This document shows, one piece after another, positions 1 through 8,359 of a stretch of 30,944 nucleotides of DNA. The translations under genes and the position numbers were made by a program. The stretch's first letter is position 1. Each line of letters begins with the position of its first letter. The DNA comes from Ignavibacteriaceae bacterium (GTDB lineage: Bacteria; Bacteroidota; Ignavibacteria; Ignavibacteriales; Ignavibacteriaceae): positions 1 to 30,944 of the forward strand of contig JACAFA010000181.1 in NCBI GenBank assembly GCA_013388525.1. The letters run 5' to 3'. The notes under the pieces were generated by a model that saw nothing but the letters and a program-made list of their open reading frames with translations, searched no databases and was not told the DNA's origin.

Positions 1-33
1 AAATTATCCATCCCAAGTTAAAATGGAGTAAAT

Positions 34-1380
34 ATGAGTAAAATAGCAGGCTTTAAGGCTTATGACGTTCGGGGCAAAGTTCCATCAGAATTGAATTCAG
101 AACTTGCTTACAAAATCGGAAGAGCCTTTTCAAAATTTCTTGGTGCAAAAAAAATTGTAGTTGGTTACGATATTAGAAAATCATCAGTCGAAATATCTGA
201 AGCTTTGAAAAATGGATTGACCGACAGCGGTGTTGATGTAAATGATATTGGTCTTTGCGGAACAGAAATGGTTTATTTTTCCACTCCTCACTTTGATGCT
301 GATGGCGGAATAATGATAACCGCAAGTCACAACCCTCCTGAATACAACGGAATGAAATTCGTTGGCAAAGGTTCAGTTCCTGTCGGATATGATTCGGGAT
401 TGAATGAAGTTGAAAAGATTATTGTAAATAATGATCTTGGTGAAATAAGCAAAGTAAAAGGTACGGTTACAAAAAAAGAAGTAATGACAGATTTCATAAA
501 TAATCTTTCAAAGTTTTACGATGCTGAAAAAATAAGTCCATTAAAAGTTGTTGTGAATGCTGGTAATGGTTGTGCAGGACTTTCACTTGATATGCTTGAA
601 CCGAAACTGCCAATAAAGATGATAAAGTTATTCAATAATCCTGATGGAAATTTTCCGAACGGTGTTCCAAATCCAATGCTGGAAGAGAATAGACTAACAA
701 CTATAGAAGCAATTAAAAAGAATAACGCTGATCTCGGAGTAGCCTGGGATGGTGACTATGACAGATGCTTCTTCTTTGACGAGAAAGGAAATTTTATCGA
801 AGGTTATTATATAGTCGGATTGCTGGCAAAGTCAATATTGAAAAAGAATCCTGGAGAAAAAATTGTTCACGATCCTCGACTTGTTTGGAACACAGTTGAA
901 ATTGTTGAGAAGTTTGGAGGTAAGGCAGTTGTTTCCAAAAGCGGACACGCATTTATTAAACAGAAAATGAGAGAAGTGAATTCAATTTACGGTGGAGAAA
1001 TGTCTGCTCATCATTATTTCAGAGATAATGCTTACAGCGACAGTGGAATGATTCCGTTCCTGCTAATTCTTCAATTGATGTCCGAAGAAAAGAAAACACT
1101 TTCTCAGTTAGTTAATGAAATGATTGCAGCATATCCTTGTTCGGGAGAAATAAATTCTACGATTGACGACCCGGCAGGAAAAATAAAAGAGATAGAAAAG
1201 AAATATTCTGATGGAATGATTGATTACCTGGACGGAGTTTCAATTGAATATCCTGATTGGAGATTTAATTTACGGATGAGCAACACAGAACCAATCTTGC
1301 GATTGAATGTTGAAAGCCGGCGGGATGAAAAGCTGATGAAGGAAAAAACTGAAGAGTTGTTAAAAATTATAAGAGGTTAA
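34..1380 (+). CDS. manB: Phosphomannomutase/phosphoglucomutase
   Basis: This is an alpha-D-phosphohexomutase of 448 residues, the usual family length. It interconverts the 6-phosphate and 1-phosphate forms of mannose or glucose in the cytoplasm, feeding nucleotide-sugar and envelope polysaccharide synthesis. The four family signatures are in order: the phosphoserine loop TASHNPP (Ser98), the metal loop DGDYDR (Asp239, Asp241, Asp243), the sugar loop GEMSAHHYF (321-329), and the phosphate loop RMSNTEP (414-420). The GEMS and SNTEP forms fit PMM/PGM rather than phosphoglucosamine mutase. The ATG start follows a GGAG at about 26-29. The gene faces a convergent DUF2911 gene across a 102-base gap with two palindromes. 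Sugar preference between mannose and glucose cannot be read from sequence; the symbol is by family. Confidence 0.93.
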   Translation: MSKIAGFKAYDVRGKVPSELNSELAYKIGRAFSKFLGAKKIVVGYDIRKSSVEISEALKNGLTDSGVDVNDIGLCGTEMVYFSTPHFDADGGIMITASHNPPEYNGMKFVGKGSVPVGYDSGLNEVEKIIVNNDLGEISKVKGTVTKKEVMTDFINNLSKFYDAEKISPLKVVVNAGNGCAGLSLDMLEPKLPIKMIKLFNNPDGNFPNGVPNPMLEENRLTTIEAIKKNNADLGVAWDGDYDRCFFFDEKGNFIEGYYIVGLLAKSILKKNPGEKIVHDPRLVWNTVEIVEKFGGKAVVSKSGHAFIKQKMREVNSIYGGEMSAHHYFRDNAYSDSGMIPFLLILQLMSEEKKTLSQLVNEMIAAYPCSGEINSTIDDPAGKIKEIEKKYSDGMIDYLDGVSIEYPDWRFNLRMSNTEPILRLNVESRRDEKLMKEKTEELLKIIRG

Positions 1381-1391
1381 TTCTTTCATTT

Positions 1392-1418
1392 GTCACACTG
1401 AGCTTGTCGAAGTGTGAC
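1392..1418. repeat. REP-like palindrome, copy 1
   Basis: A perfect 8-base inverted repeat, GTCACACT at 1392-1399 and AGTGTGAC at 1411-1418, encloses an 11-base loop GAGCTTGTCGA. The loop and stem resemble the palindrome family with core TGAGCTTGTCGAAG that recurs between genes in many bacterial genomes. A diverged second copy in opposite orientation lies 24 bases downstream. Confidence 0.7.
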
Positions 1419-1441
1419 GTTTACATCTAAAAGACTTTTGT

Positions 1442-1479
1442 AATGTCATCCTTCGATAAACTCAAGATGACATTTTTTT
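1442..1479 (+). terminator. REP-like palindrome, copy 2, likely acting as terminator
   Basis: A 9-base inverted repeat, AATGTCATC at 1442-1450 and GATGACATT at 1466-1474, is followed on the plus strand by a run of seven T (1473-1479), so it can terminate the phosphohexomutase transcript. Read on the minus strand its loop is TTGAGTTTATCGAAG, a variant of the copy-1 loop. The two copies therefore form an inverted pair of one repeat family. Confidence 0.65.
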
Positions 1480-1482
1480 GAA

Positions 1483-2046
1483 CTAAATCTCAACTTCAAC
1501 ATTAAACGGCACTTTTATCTTTTCCCACTCAAGTCGCACGATCGCAGTTTTATCTGAAGTTTTGGTAATAGTATACGCCAGCCATTCCTGCCAGCAGTTG
1601 TTTTCCTTTTCGGGAGTTACTTCAACCCGTAGTGCATCTTCAACATCGTTGTATTCAAAAGCACCCCATTGGTCAGCAACTTTGTTAAAAATTAAAGTCC
1701 AGTTTTTTTCAGTTGGTATCGCGAAGAAGCTGTAGCTGCCGGCTTTAAGTTTTTTACCGTTTATTTTAACATCTGTGCTGAAAGTAATTTTTGTGGCTTC
1801 GTTTGCACCTGCACGCCAGACCGCATCAAAAGGGACAAGATTTCCCCAGATTGTTCTGCCTTTTACACCAGGACGGCTGTACTCAATTGTAATATTGGTA
1901 AATCCAACAACCTGTTTAACTGCTGCCTTCGGGCTTATTCTAACTTCTTCTTTTTTCTGGGAGAAACTTTCAGTTGATAAAATCCCAATTAATAATAGTG
2001 TTAATAAAATCGTTTTTGAAGATAACAATTTTCCAAAGTAATTCAT
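1483..2046 (-). CDS. Exported DUF2911 family protein
   Basis: This is a 187-residue protein with an N-terminal signal peptide: basic start, hydrophobic stretch at about 12-24, and an SFSQ end typical of FCB exported proteins. The mature part matches what I recall of DUF2911, including RPGVKGRTIWG, the VWRAGANEATKI segment, and KLKAGSYSFFAIP. The family is common in Bacteroidetes and has no established biochemical role. The start lies one base past the stop of the aminotransferase gene, with AGGAAA just upstream inside that gene's end, so the two are probably co-transcribed and translationally coupled. Its location is likely the periplasm. Family call is firm; function is unknown. Confidence 0.85.
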   Translation of the reverse strand: MNYFGKLLSSKTILLTLLLIGILSTESFSQKKEEVRISPKAAVKQVVGFTNITIEYSRPGVKGRTIWGNLVPFDAVWRAGANEATKITFSTDVKINGKKLKAGSYSFFAIPTEKNWTLIFNKVADQWGAFEYNDVEDALRVEVTPEKENNCWQEWLAYTITKTSDKTAIVRLEWEKIKVPFNVEVEI

Positions 2047-2047
2047 T

Positions 2048-3223
2048 CTATTTTCCTGTTTTTAATAATTCATAAAGAGAAAGATTACAGATATTTTTCA
2101 AAGTATTAACCACTAAATCAATCTCTTGCTTTGTGTTATAAAAATGTGGTGCAAATCTAATGTATCCTTCACGTAATGAGCAAACTATTTTTTTCTGGCT
2201 GAGAATGTCAAATATCTTTTGTGCATTTTCACTTTTAAAGCTAACTATCCCTGATAAATACTTTTCAGGTAGTGAAAGCAATGGTGAGTCGTATCCAATT
2301 TTCGTAAGCTCGTCTATAAAATATTTTGAGTTGCTCGTAACCTGTTTTTCTATTTCATTAAACCCGAACTCTTTGAATAATTTCATCGAAGAATTGAATG
2401 CATAAATTCCAAGATTATTCAAAGTTCCCGGCTGAAATCTTTCAGCGGTTTCTTTCGTTGTTAAATCGAAGTTGAGCAAATTCCAGGCATCTTTTACTGC
2501 AAGCCAGCCAATAGGTGCTGATTTCATTTTATCCTGCAATTCTTTTCTCACATAGATAAAAGCTAATCCCTGCAAACCTAAAAGCCATTTCTGTGTTCCG
2601 CTTGCAAGAAAATCAATATTAAATTTTTCGATATCAAGCCTGACAGCTCCCAAACCTTGTATTGCATCAACCGAAAAAATTATTCCTTTCTCCTTACAGA
2701 CTTTTCCAATTTTTTCAAGATCGATTCTGTATCCGGATAAAAACTGAACGAAGCTGATTGATATTAATTTCGTCTTCGGTTGAATAGCCCCAATAACTTC
2801 TTCAGCCGTTACAATTCCATTTGTTGATTTTATGAAATCTACTTCAACACCTTTTTCTTTCAGTTGAAGGAAGGGATAAACATTAGCAGGAAATTCAACA
2901 TCATTAAGAATAATTCTGTCATCCGGTTTCCAATCAATTCCCTGTGCAAGCCAGATAATTCCATTGGTTGTATTATCGAGGAAAGCAATTCTGTCACCGC
3001 TGCAATTTATAATGTCTCCAATCATCATTTTCGTTTCATCGGCAACATCTTTGAAAGCATAATAGTCATCTATCTTTTCTTCGCTTCTTTCTTTCAGAAA
3101 AGATTCTATTCTCTCTTTCACCTTTGTGGTAATTGGTCCGGTTGATGCGTGGTTGAAATAAATGATTCCTTTTTTCAAATAGGGAAAATAACTACGGGCT
3201 TTTTCGACAGTTTCAGGTTTCAT
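2048..3223 (-). CDS. Aminotransferase class V (PLP-dependent, cysteine desulfurase/CefD-like)
   Basis: This is a 391-residue fold-type I PLP enzyme of the class V aminotransferase family. The N-terminus has the substrate-loop motif YFNHASTGP (22-30). The cofactor-binding region has VDAIQ (Asp186 to contact the pyridine nitrogen, Gln189), and the Schiff-base lysine is Lys212 in SGTQKW. The late motif FQPGTLNN (about 273-280) is also typical. Relatives include isopenicillin-N epimerases, cysteine desulfurases and kynureninase-like enzymes; the absence of a clear active-site cysteine loop near the C-terminus argues against a SufS/IscS desulfurase. Substrate is not predictable. It leads a two-gene unit with the downstream DUF2911 gene and is divergent from the Lon-like gene across a 115-base gap. 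The start shows only a weak ribosome-binding sequence. Confidence 0.85.
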   Translation of the reverse strand: MKPETVEKARSYFPYLKKGIIYFNHASTGPITTKVKERIESFLKERSEEKIDDYYAFKDVADETKMMIGDIINCSGDRIAFLDNTTNGIIWLAQGIDWKPDDRIILNDVEFPANVYPFLQLKEKGVEVDFIKSTNGIVTAEEVIGAIQPKTKLISISFVQFLSGYRIDLEKIGKVCKEKGIIFSVDAIQGLGAVRLDIEKFNIDFLASGTQKWLLGLQGLAFIYVRKELQDKMKSAPIGWLAVKDAWNLLNFDLTTKETAERFQPGTLNNLGIYAFNSSMKLFKEFGFNEIEKQVTSNSKYFIDELTKIGYDSPLLSLPEKYLSGIVSFKSENAQKIFDILSQKKIVCSLREGYIRFAPHFYNTKQEIDLVVNTLKNICNLSLYELLKTGK

Positions 3224-3338
3224 CTGGTCAATCTGCTTTCTTTGATATTAGCAACAATAATAATTAAGTTTTGATAAAGAATTTTACTTTCGTTTAGCTA
3301 AAAATACCAACCATATACAAATAATAAGGCATAAAAAC

Positions 3339-5795
3339 ATGGCTTATCCTAAATCACAAAAACATAAAGAACTAACTCCCGAAGATTTGAGATGGAAATG
3401 CGATCCGGATCTACTGGAATTTGATTCAACTGAAGATCTGAAACCTATTGAAGGAATCATCGGTCAGGAAAGAGCACTTAAGGCTATCAGGCTTGGTGTA
3501 GAAATGAGAGCCCCGGGATACAATATATTTATTTGTGGAATGTCCGGTTCAGGAAAAGCAACAACTGTAAAACAAATGCTCGAAACAATCGGTGCTGACT
3601 GTCCTCCTCTCTTTGATTATGCTTATGTTAATAATTTTAAAGATCCTGACAGACCAACACTCCTGATATTTCCCAAAGGCAAAGCAAAAGTTTTTAAAAA
3701 AAATCTGACTCATGCAATCGAAATTCTTAAAAGAAAAATTCCGCAGGCACTTGAAAGTGAAGACTATCTTGAAAGAAAAAAGAAGATTGTTTCCGATTAC
3801 ACGCAAAAAGAACAGGAACTAATGCAGGACTTTGATGCAAAGATGAGAAAAGTTGGATTTTCTCTTGGTCAGGTTAGAATGGGAGATATTGCCCGCCCGG
3901 ATATTCTGCCAATGATTAAAGATAAACCGGTTCCGGTATTTCAATTAAACGAACAGATTGAGCAAGGTAACATAACACAGGAAGAAGCACAGGAGATTAT
4001 AAAAAAATACAACGATCATCAGCAGGAACTTCAGATTTTATTTAAGAAGGGATTGAAAACCAGCGAGGAGTTTCAGGAAAAGCTTCAGGCGCTGGAAAGA
4101 GGCAGCATTGTTAACGTAGTGAAAGGTATAATTGATAATCTTCAGGAAAAATATAACGAGCCAAAAGTGGTTGAATATCTTGAACAGGTAGAGAAAAATA
4201 TTCTTGAAAACATTCAGGTTTTTAAAGGCGCTAAACCATTGGGAGACACAACTCCCGAAGGTTATATAATCGATTACTTCAAAGAGTATAATGTGAATAT
4301 TATTCTTGATAACTCAGAAACAAAAGAATGCCCTATTATAATCGAAACGTCGCCAACATACTCAAATCTGTTCGGAGCTATAGAAAGAATCAGTGATGGA
4401 AGAGGAAGTTTCTTCAGTGATTTTACTAATATAAAAGCAGGCTCACTGCTCAGAGCAAACGGCGGTTACATTGTACTTAACGTAATGCATTTATTCGAAG
4501 AACCGGGCGTATGGAAAACTTTGAAGCGGGTTTTAACTTACAACAAGCTTGAGTTTCAGGATTCTCCAACAATTTTTCAGTTATCAACTTCAACACTTAA
4601 ACCAGAGCCAATTGAAATTAATGTAAAAGTAATTCTGATAGGAAGCCAGTATATCTACGCTTTGCTTTCTGAGTACGAATATGATTTCAAAAAGATGTTC
4701 AAAATAAAAGCTGACTTCGATTATGAAATAAAACGTTCAGATAAAGTCCTGATGGAATATGCCAGAGTAATAAAAAAATTAATTAAAGAAGAAAAACTTA
4801 AAGAGTTTGACAAGTCAGCAATCGCTTATCTGATGGAACTCGCTGCTATGTTTGCAGGGCAGAAAAACAAATTAACAACACGTTTTTCCAAAATTGCCGA
4901 TCTAGCACGCGAAGCGAATTTCTGGGCAACTGACGACGGCTTTGATATCGTAACTGCTGAACACATAAAAAAAGCATATAAGAACGCAGTGAACAGGCAT
5001 GGAATGCTGGAATCAAAAATATCCGAGATGTATGAAGATGGAACTTTCCTTATGGATACAACCGGTGAAAGAGTTGGACAAATAAACGGGCTTGCAGTTT
5101 ATGAAGCAGATTTTTATGCATTCGGAAGACCAACAAGAATAACAGCAACAGTTTCACTTGGCAGCGGAAATATCATCAATGTTGAACGCGAAGCAGGAAT
5201 GAGCGGAAGACATTATAACAAAGGTGTTCTGATAATTTCAGGATATTTCAAAGAAACTTTTGGTCAGGACATTCCTCTCGCTTTCAATGTGAATCTCGTA
5301 TTCGAACAGTCTTATGGAACAGTTGATGGAGACAGCGCTTCGTGTGCAGAGATTTATGCTTTGCTCTCAACTCTTTCCGGTTTACCGATTAAGCAAGGCA
5401 TAGCCGTAACAGGCTCATTAAACCAGAAAGGTGATGTTCAACCGATCGGTGGTGTGAATGAAAAAATTAAAGGTTTCTTCGATGTCTGTAAGCAAAACGG
5501 ATTGACCGGAAAACAAGGCGTAGTTATCCCTGCTCAAAATGTAAAAGAACTTATGCTTAGTGAGGATGTAATTGAAGCAGTCATTAACAAACAATTCCAC
5601 ATTTATCCTATAACAAGAATTGAAGAAGGAATAGAAATTTTAACCGGTATTAAGGCTGGCAGGAAAACTTCCAGGGGTTATGAAAAAAACTCCGTCTTTT
5701 ACCTTGTAGAACAAAAGCTGAAAGAGATGTACAAAAGATCTCGTGCAATCAAAAATGAAAACTCCAAATCAGTCAGCAAAAAGAGAAAGAAGTAA
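3339..5795 (+). CDS. Lon-family ATP-dependent protease, LonB-like (AAA_32 plus Lon_C)
   Basis: This 818-residue cytoplasmic protein has the architecture of the LonB-like proteases related to E. coli YcbZ, not housekeeping LonA: it lacks the LonA N-terminal substrate domain and starts almost directly with the ATPase. The Walker A-like loop is GMSGSGKAT (67-75), where the residue after Lys73 is Ala and a Thr follows. A long coiled, Glu/Lys/Gln-rich insertion occupies about 110-300. The GGYIVLN segment sits where Walker B is expected. The C-terminal proteolytic domain has the Ser-Lys dyad: Ser666 in DGDSAS and Lys709 in GGVNEK, 43 residues apart as in E. coli Lon (679/722). AAGG at 3326-3329 precedes the ATG. 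The basic tail ends five bases before the pyruvate kinase start. Natural substrates are unknown. Confidence 0.9.
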   Translation: MAYPKSQKHKELTPEDLRWKCDPDLLEFDSTEDLKPIEGIIGQERALKAIRLGVEMRAPGYNIFICGMSGSGKATTVKQMLETIGADCPPLFDYAYVNNFKDPDRPTLLIFPKGKAKVFKKNLTHAIEILKRKIPQALESEDYLERKKKIVSDYTQKEQELMQDFDAKMRKVGFSLGQVRMGDIARPDILPMIKDKPVPVFQLNEQIEQGNITQEEAQEIIKKYNDHQQELQILFKKGLKTSEEFQEKLQALERGSIVNVVKGIIDNLQEKYNEPKVVEYLEQVEKNILENIQVFKGAKPLGDTTPEGYIIDYFKEYNVNIILDNSETKECPIIIETSPTYSNLFGAIERISDGRGSFFSDFTNIKAGSLLRANGGYIVLNVMHLFEEPGVWKTLKRVLTYNKLEFQDSPTIFQLSTSTLKPEPIEINVKVILIGSQYIYALLSEYEYDFKKMFKIKADFDYEIKRSDKVLMEYARVIKKLIKEEKLKEFDKSAIAYLMELAAMFAGQKNKLTTRFSKIADLAREANFWATDDGFDIVTAEHIKKAYKNAVNRHGMLESKISEMYEDGTFLMDTTGERVGQINGLAVYEADFYAFGRPTRITATVSLGSGNIINVEREAGMSGRHYNKGVLIISGYFKETFGQDIPLAFNVNLVFEQSYGTVDGDSASCAEIYALLSTLSGLPIKQGIAVTGSLNQKGDVQPIGGVNEKIKGFFDVCKQNGLTGKQGVVIPAQNVKELMLSEDVIEAVINKQFHIYPITRIEEGIEILTGIKAGRKTSRGYEKNSVFYLVEQKLKEMYKRSRAIKNENSKSVSKKRKK

Positions 5796-5800
5796 ATAGT

Positions 5801-7228
5801 TTGAATAATAAATCAAGGAAGACAAAAATACTTGCAACACTTGGTCCAAAAAGTTCCGACGTTGAAAACATTAAGCAATTGATTACTACTGGCGTTAATG
5901 CTGTTCGTTTGAATATGTCTCACGGCAGTTATGATTTTTATTCTTCGCTCTTTGAGAACATCCATACAGTTAGAACTGAATTAAATTCTCCTCTTGCAAT
6001 TCTTGCAGACCTTCAGGGTCCTAAAATCAGAATAGGTGAATTAGCTGAACCAGAAATCGAAATCTTTTCCGGTGAGCGTATTGAAATCACTGTTGATGAT
6101 ATTATCGGCAATAATAAAATTATTTCCACATCTTACAAAAGCCTGAGTAAAGATGCTGATATCGGAGATTTGATTTTAATAAACGATGGTTTAATCAGAC
6201 TAAAAATTATCAGTAAAAAAGAAAAATCAGTTGAGTGTGAAATTGAAAACGGCGGAATTCTTTCTCCAAGAAAAGGAATGAACCTTCCGGGAATGAAATT
6301 ATCAACACCTGCATTAACTGATAAGGACTTTGAAGATCTTAATTTTTTAATGAGTAAGTCTGTTGACTATATCGCTTTATCTTTTGTGAGAAAACCGGAA
6401 GATATTTTTCAATTAAAAGATTGGTTGAATAAAAAAGAAAAATCTATTCCGGTTATTGCGAAGATAGAAAAGAAAGAAGCTATTGATTCTTTTGATTCTA
6501 TTCTGAATGTTGCCGATGGAATCATGGTTGCCCGCGGCGATCTTGGTGTTGAAGTTTCACCAGCCAGAGTTCCTGTAATTCAAAAAGAGATTATTAAAAG
6601 ATGCAATGAAAACGGTAAGCTTGTGATAACTGCAACACAAATGTTAGAGTCGATGATAAATTCTCCGATACCAACACGTGCAGAAGCTGCTGATGTTGCT
6701 AACGCTGTTTGGGATGGAACTGATGTTGTTATGCTTAGCGGAGAGACTTCCGTAGGCAAATATCCAATAGAAACAGTAAAAATGATGAACGAGATCGTCA
6801 TCAATGCAGAACAGCATTTTAATTTAAATGAAAACATTAAGTTTCAGGTACCCGAAGCACTTGAGGAAAATTTATTTGATTCCGTTCTGAAAGGAATTAC
6901 ATCAGTAGCTGAGCAGATAAAAGCTACTGCAATTGTCGTGTTCACTTACAAAGGAAGAGCTGCACGCGGATTAGCAAAGTTCCGTCCTTCAGCAAAAATT
7001 ATTGCTATTTCCGACAGCTTTGAAACTATGAACAATTTATGTCTCCGATGGGGTGTGAACTCACTTTATATAAATAAGATTGATAAACAGCATGCAGCAA
7101 TAAATGAAGCGAAGGAGTTAATACTTAAATCCGGACTTGTTAATAAAGGCGACCTTGTAATATTTTTATCCCGGGCGCCTTTCTCTGAAAAAGGCAGAAG
7201 TGATTTTCTTCATTTTGAAGTTTTATAA
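5801..7228 (+). CDS. pyk: Pyruvate kinase
   Basis: The enzyme converts phosphoenolpyruvate and ADP to pyruvate and ATP in glycolysis. The 475 residues match the bacterial family. Visible motifs are the start TKILATLGPKSS, the RLNMSHG substrate loop, IAKIEKKEA (catalytic Lys221, metal ligand Glu223), ARGDLGVE (metal ligand Asp247) and ATQMLESM. The C-terminal third forms the usual allosteric domain, with VFTYKGRAAR in the effector-site region. The start is TTG: it lies just before the conserved N-terminal strand and five bases after the Lon-like stop. The next in-frame ATG would remove the active-site strand, so the TTG is well supported. AAAGAAG-like purines upstream are the only ribosome-binding signal. 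Probably co-transcribed with the Lon-like gene and the radical SAM gene 24 bases downstream. Confidence 0.96.
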   Translation: MNNKSRKTKILATLGPKSSDVENIKQLITTGVNAVRLNMSHGSYDFYSSLFENIHTVRTELNSPLAILADLQGPKIRIGELAEPEIEIFSGERIEITVDDIIGNNKIISTSYKSLSKDADIGDLILINDGLIRLKIISKKEKSVECEIENGGILSPRKGMNLPGMKLSTPALTDKDFEDLNFLMSKSVDYIALSFVRKPEDIFQLKDWLNKKEKSIPVIAKIEKKEAIDSFDSILNVADGIMVARGDLGVEVSPARVPVIQKEIIKRCNENGKLVITATQMLESMINSPIPTRAEAADVANAVWDGTDVVMLSGETSVGKYPIETVKMMNEIVINAEQHFNLNENIKFQVPEALEENLFDSVLKGITSVAEQIKATAIVVFTYKGRAARGLAKFRPSAKIIAISDSFETMNNLCLRWGVNSLYINKIDKQHAAINEAKELILKSGLVNKGDLVIFLSRAPFSEKGRSDFLHFEVL

Positions 7229-7252
7229 AATGAAATTACAATTTGAAATACG

Positions 7253-8269
7253 ATGAACAAAGTTTTAGCAAAATGGTGGGAACCAACTGACGGGGATAAA
7301 ATTCTTTGTACACTTTGTCCTCGTTATTGCAAGATCGGTGTTGGTCAGCCTGGTTTCTGTTATATCAGGCAAAACATTGACGGAAAACTTTATTCAATTG
7401 GTTACGGAAGACCAACCGGATTTGCAATTGATCCAATTGAAAAAAAACCACTCAATCATTTTCTTCCTGGCTCAAAAATCTTAAGTTTTGGAACTGCCGG
7501 ATGCAACCTCGGATGTAAGTTTTGCCAGAACTGGTCAATGAGCAAAGCAAAACTTGATGATTCAAATTCTCTTGAAGCAACTCCTGAAGATGTAGTTAAT
7601 CTTGCTAAAAGATATAGCACACCTTCAATTGCATACACCTACAACGATCCGACTATTTTTGGCGAGTACGTAATTGACATTTCAAAAATTGCCAGAGAAG
7701 AAGGAATAAAATCAGTAATGGTAACAGCAGGCTATATTGATAAAGAAGCAAGAAAGGATGTGTATAAATACATTGATGCAGCAAATGTTGATCTGAAAGG
7801 ATTCACTGAAAGATTTTATTGGAAGAATACTTACTCGCATCTTGATGATGTACTGAATACACTTGTCTGGCTTAAAAATGAAACTGATGTCTGGTTTGAA
7901 ATAACAACTCTTCTCATACCGGATGAAAACGATTCACCGGAAGAAATTAAACAAGAATGTGATTGGATTCTCAACAATCTTGGTGATAGTGTTCCATTAC
8001 ACTTCACAGCTTTTCATCCTGATTTCAAGATGAGAGATAAAGAACGGACTCCTGAAAAAACTCTTACAAGAGCAAGAAAAATTGCAATGGATATGGGAAT
8101 TAAGTATTGTTACGTTGGGAATGTTCATAATGCTGAAGGACAAACAACGTACTGTCCGAACTGTAAAGAGAAATTGATTAAGAGAGATTGGCATTCAGTT
8201 ATTTCAAATCATGTAAAAAATGGGAAATGCAATAAATGCGGTAATATTATTGAAGGCGTTTTTGATTGA
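7253..8269 (+). CDS. amrS: AmmeMemoRadiSam-system radical SAM enzyme (AmrS-like)
   Basis: This is a 338-residue radical SAM protein. The [4Fe-4S] cluster motif CNLGCKFC (Cys84, Cys88, Cys91) sits in a TIM-barrel resembling pyruvate formate-lyase activating enzymes. An N-terminal cysteine-rich segment (Cys19, Cys22, Cys26, Cys36) is the mark of the AmrS group, and a C-terminal ribbon has two CxxC pairs (Cys301/304 and Cys326/329), suggesting zinc. In many archaea and bacteria this family is encoded with Memo and AMMECR1 proteins; neither is present here. The reaction is not established from sequence. It follows pyruvate kinase by 24 bases on the same strand, so it may share that transcript. 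Alternative: a PflA-type glycyl radical activase, but no glycyl radical enzyme is nearby. Confidence 0.87.
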   Translation: MNKVLAKWWEPTDGDKILCTLCPRYCKIGVGQPGFCYIRQNIDGKLYSIGYGRPTGFAIDPIEKKPLNHFLPGSKILSFGTAGCNLGCKFCQNWSMSKAKLDDSNSLEATPEDVVNLAKRYSTPSIAYTYNDPTIFGEYVIDISKIAREEGIKSVMVTAGYIDKEARKDVYKYIDAANVDLKGFTERFYWKNTYSHLDDVLNTLVWLKNETDVWFEITTLLIPDENDSPEEIKQECDWILNNLGDSVPLHFTAFHPDFKMRDKERTPEKTLTRARKIAMDMGIKYCYVGNVHNAEGQTTYCPNCKEKLIKRDWHSVISNHVKNGKCNKCGNIIEGVFD

Positions 8270-8359
8270 TACTTTTCACTTTTTAACTCCATCTAAATAA
8301 TTTTCATTTCAATTATTTTTAATTTTGATATAAACATCTAACACTTTTCGGGAAATAAA

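Noticed and set aside
3224..3338. Possible promoters in the divergent gap between the aminotransferase and the Lon-like gene
   Set aside because: TACTTTCG and TATTTTTA resemble -7 elements, but no TTG lies at a suitable distance on either strand.
5801..5803. Pyruvate kinase as a truncated gene lacking an ATG start
   Set aside because: The TTG is well placed before the conserved N-terminal strand and the protein has full length.
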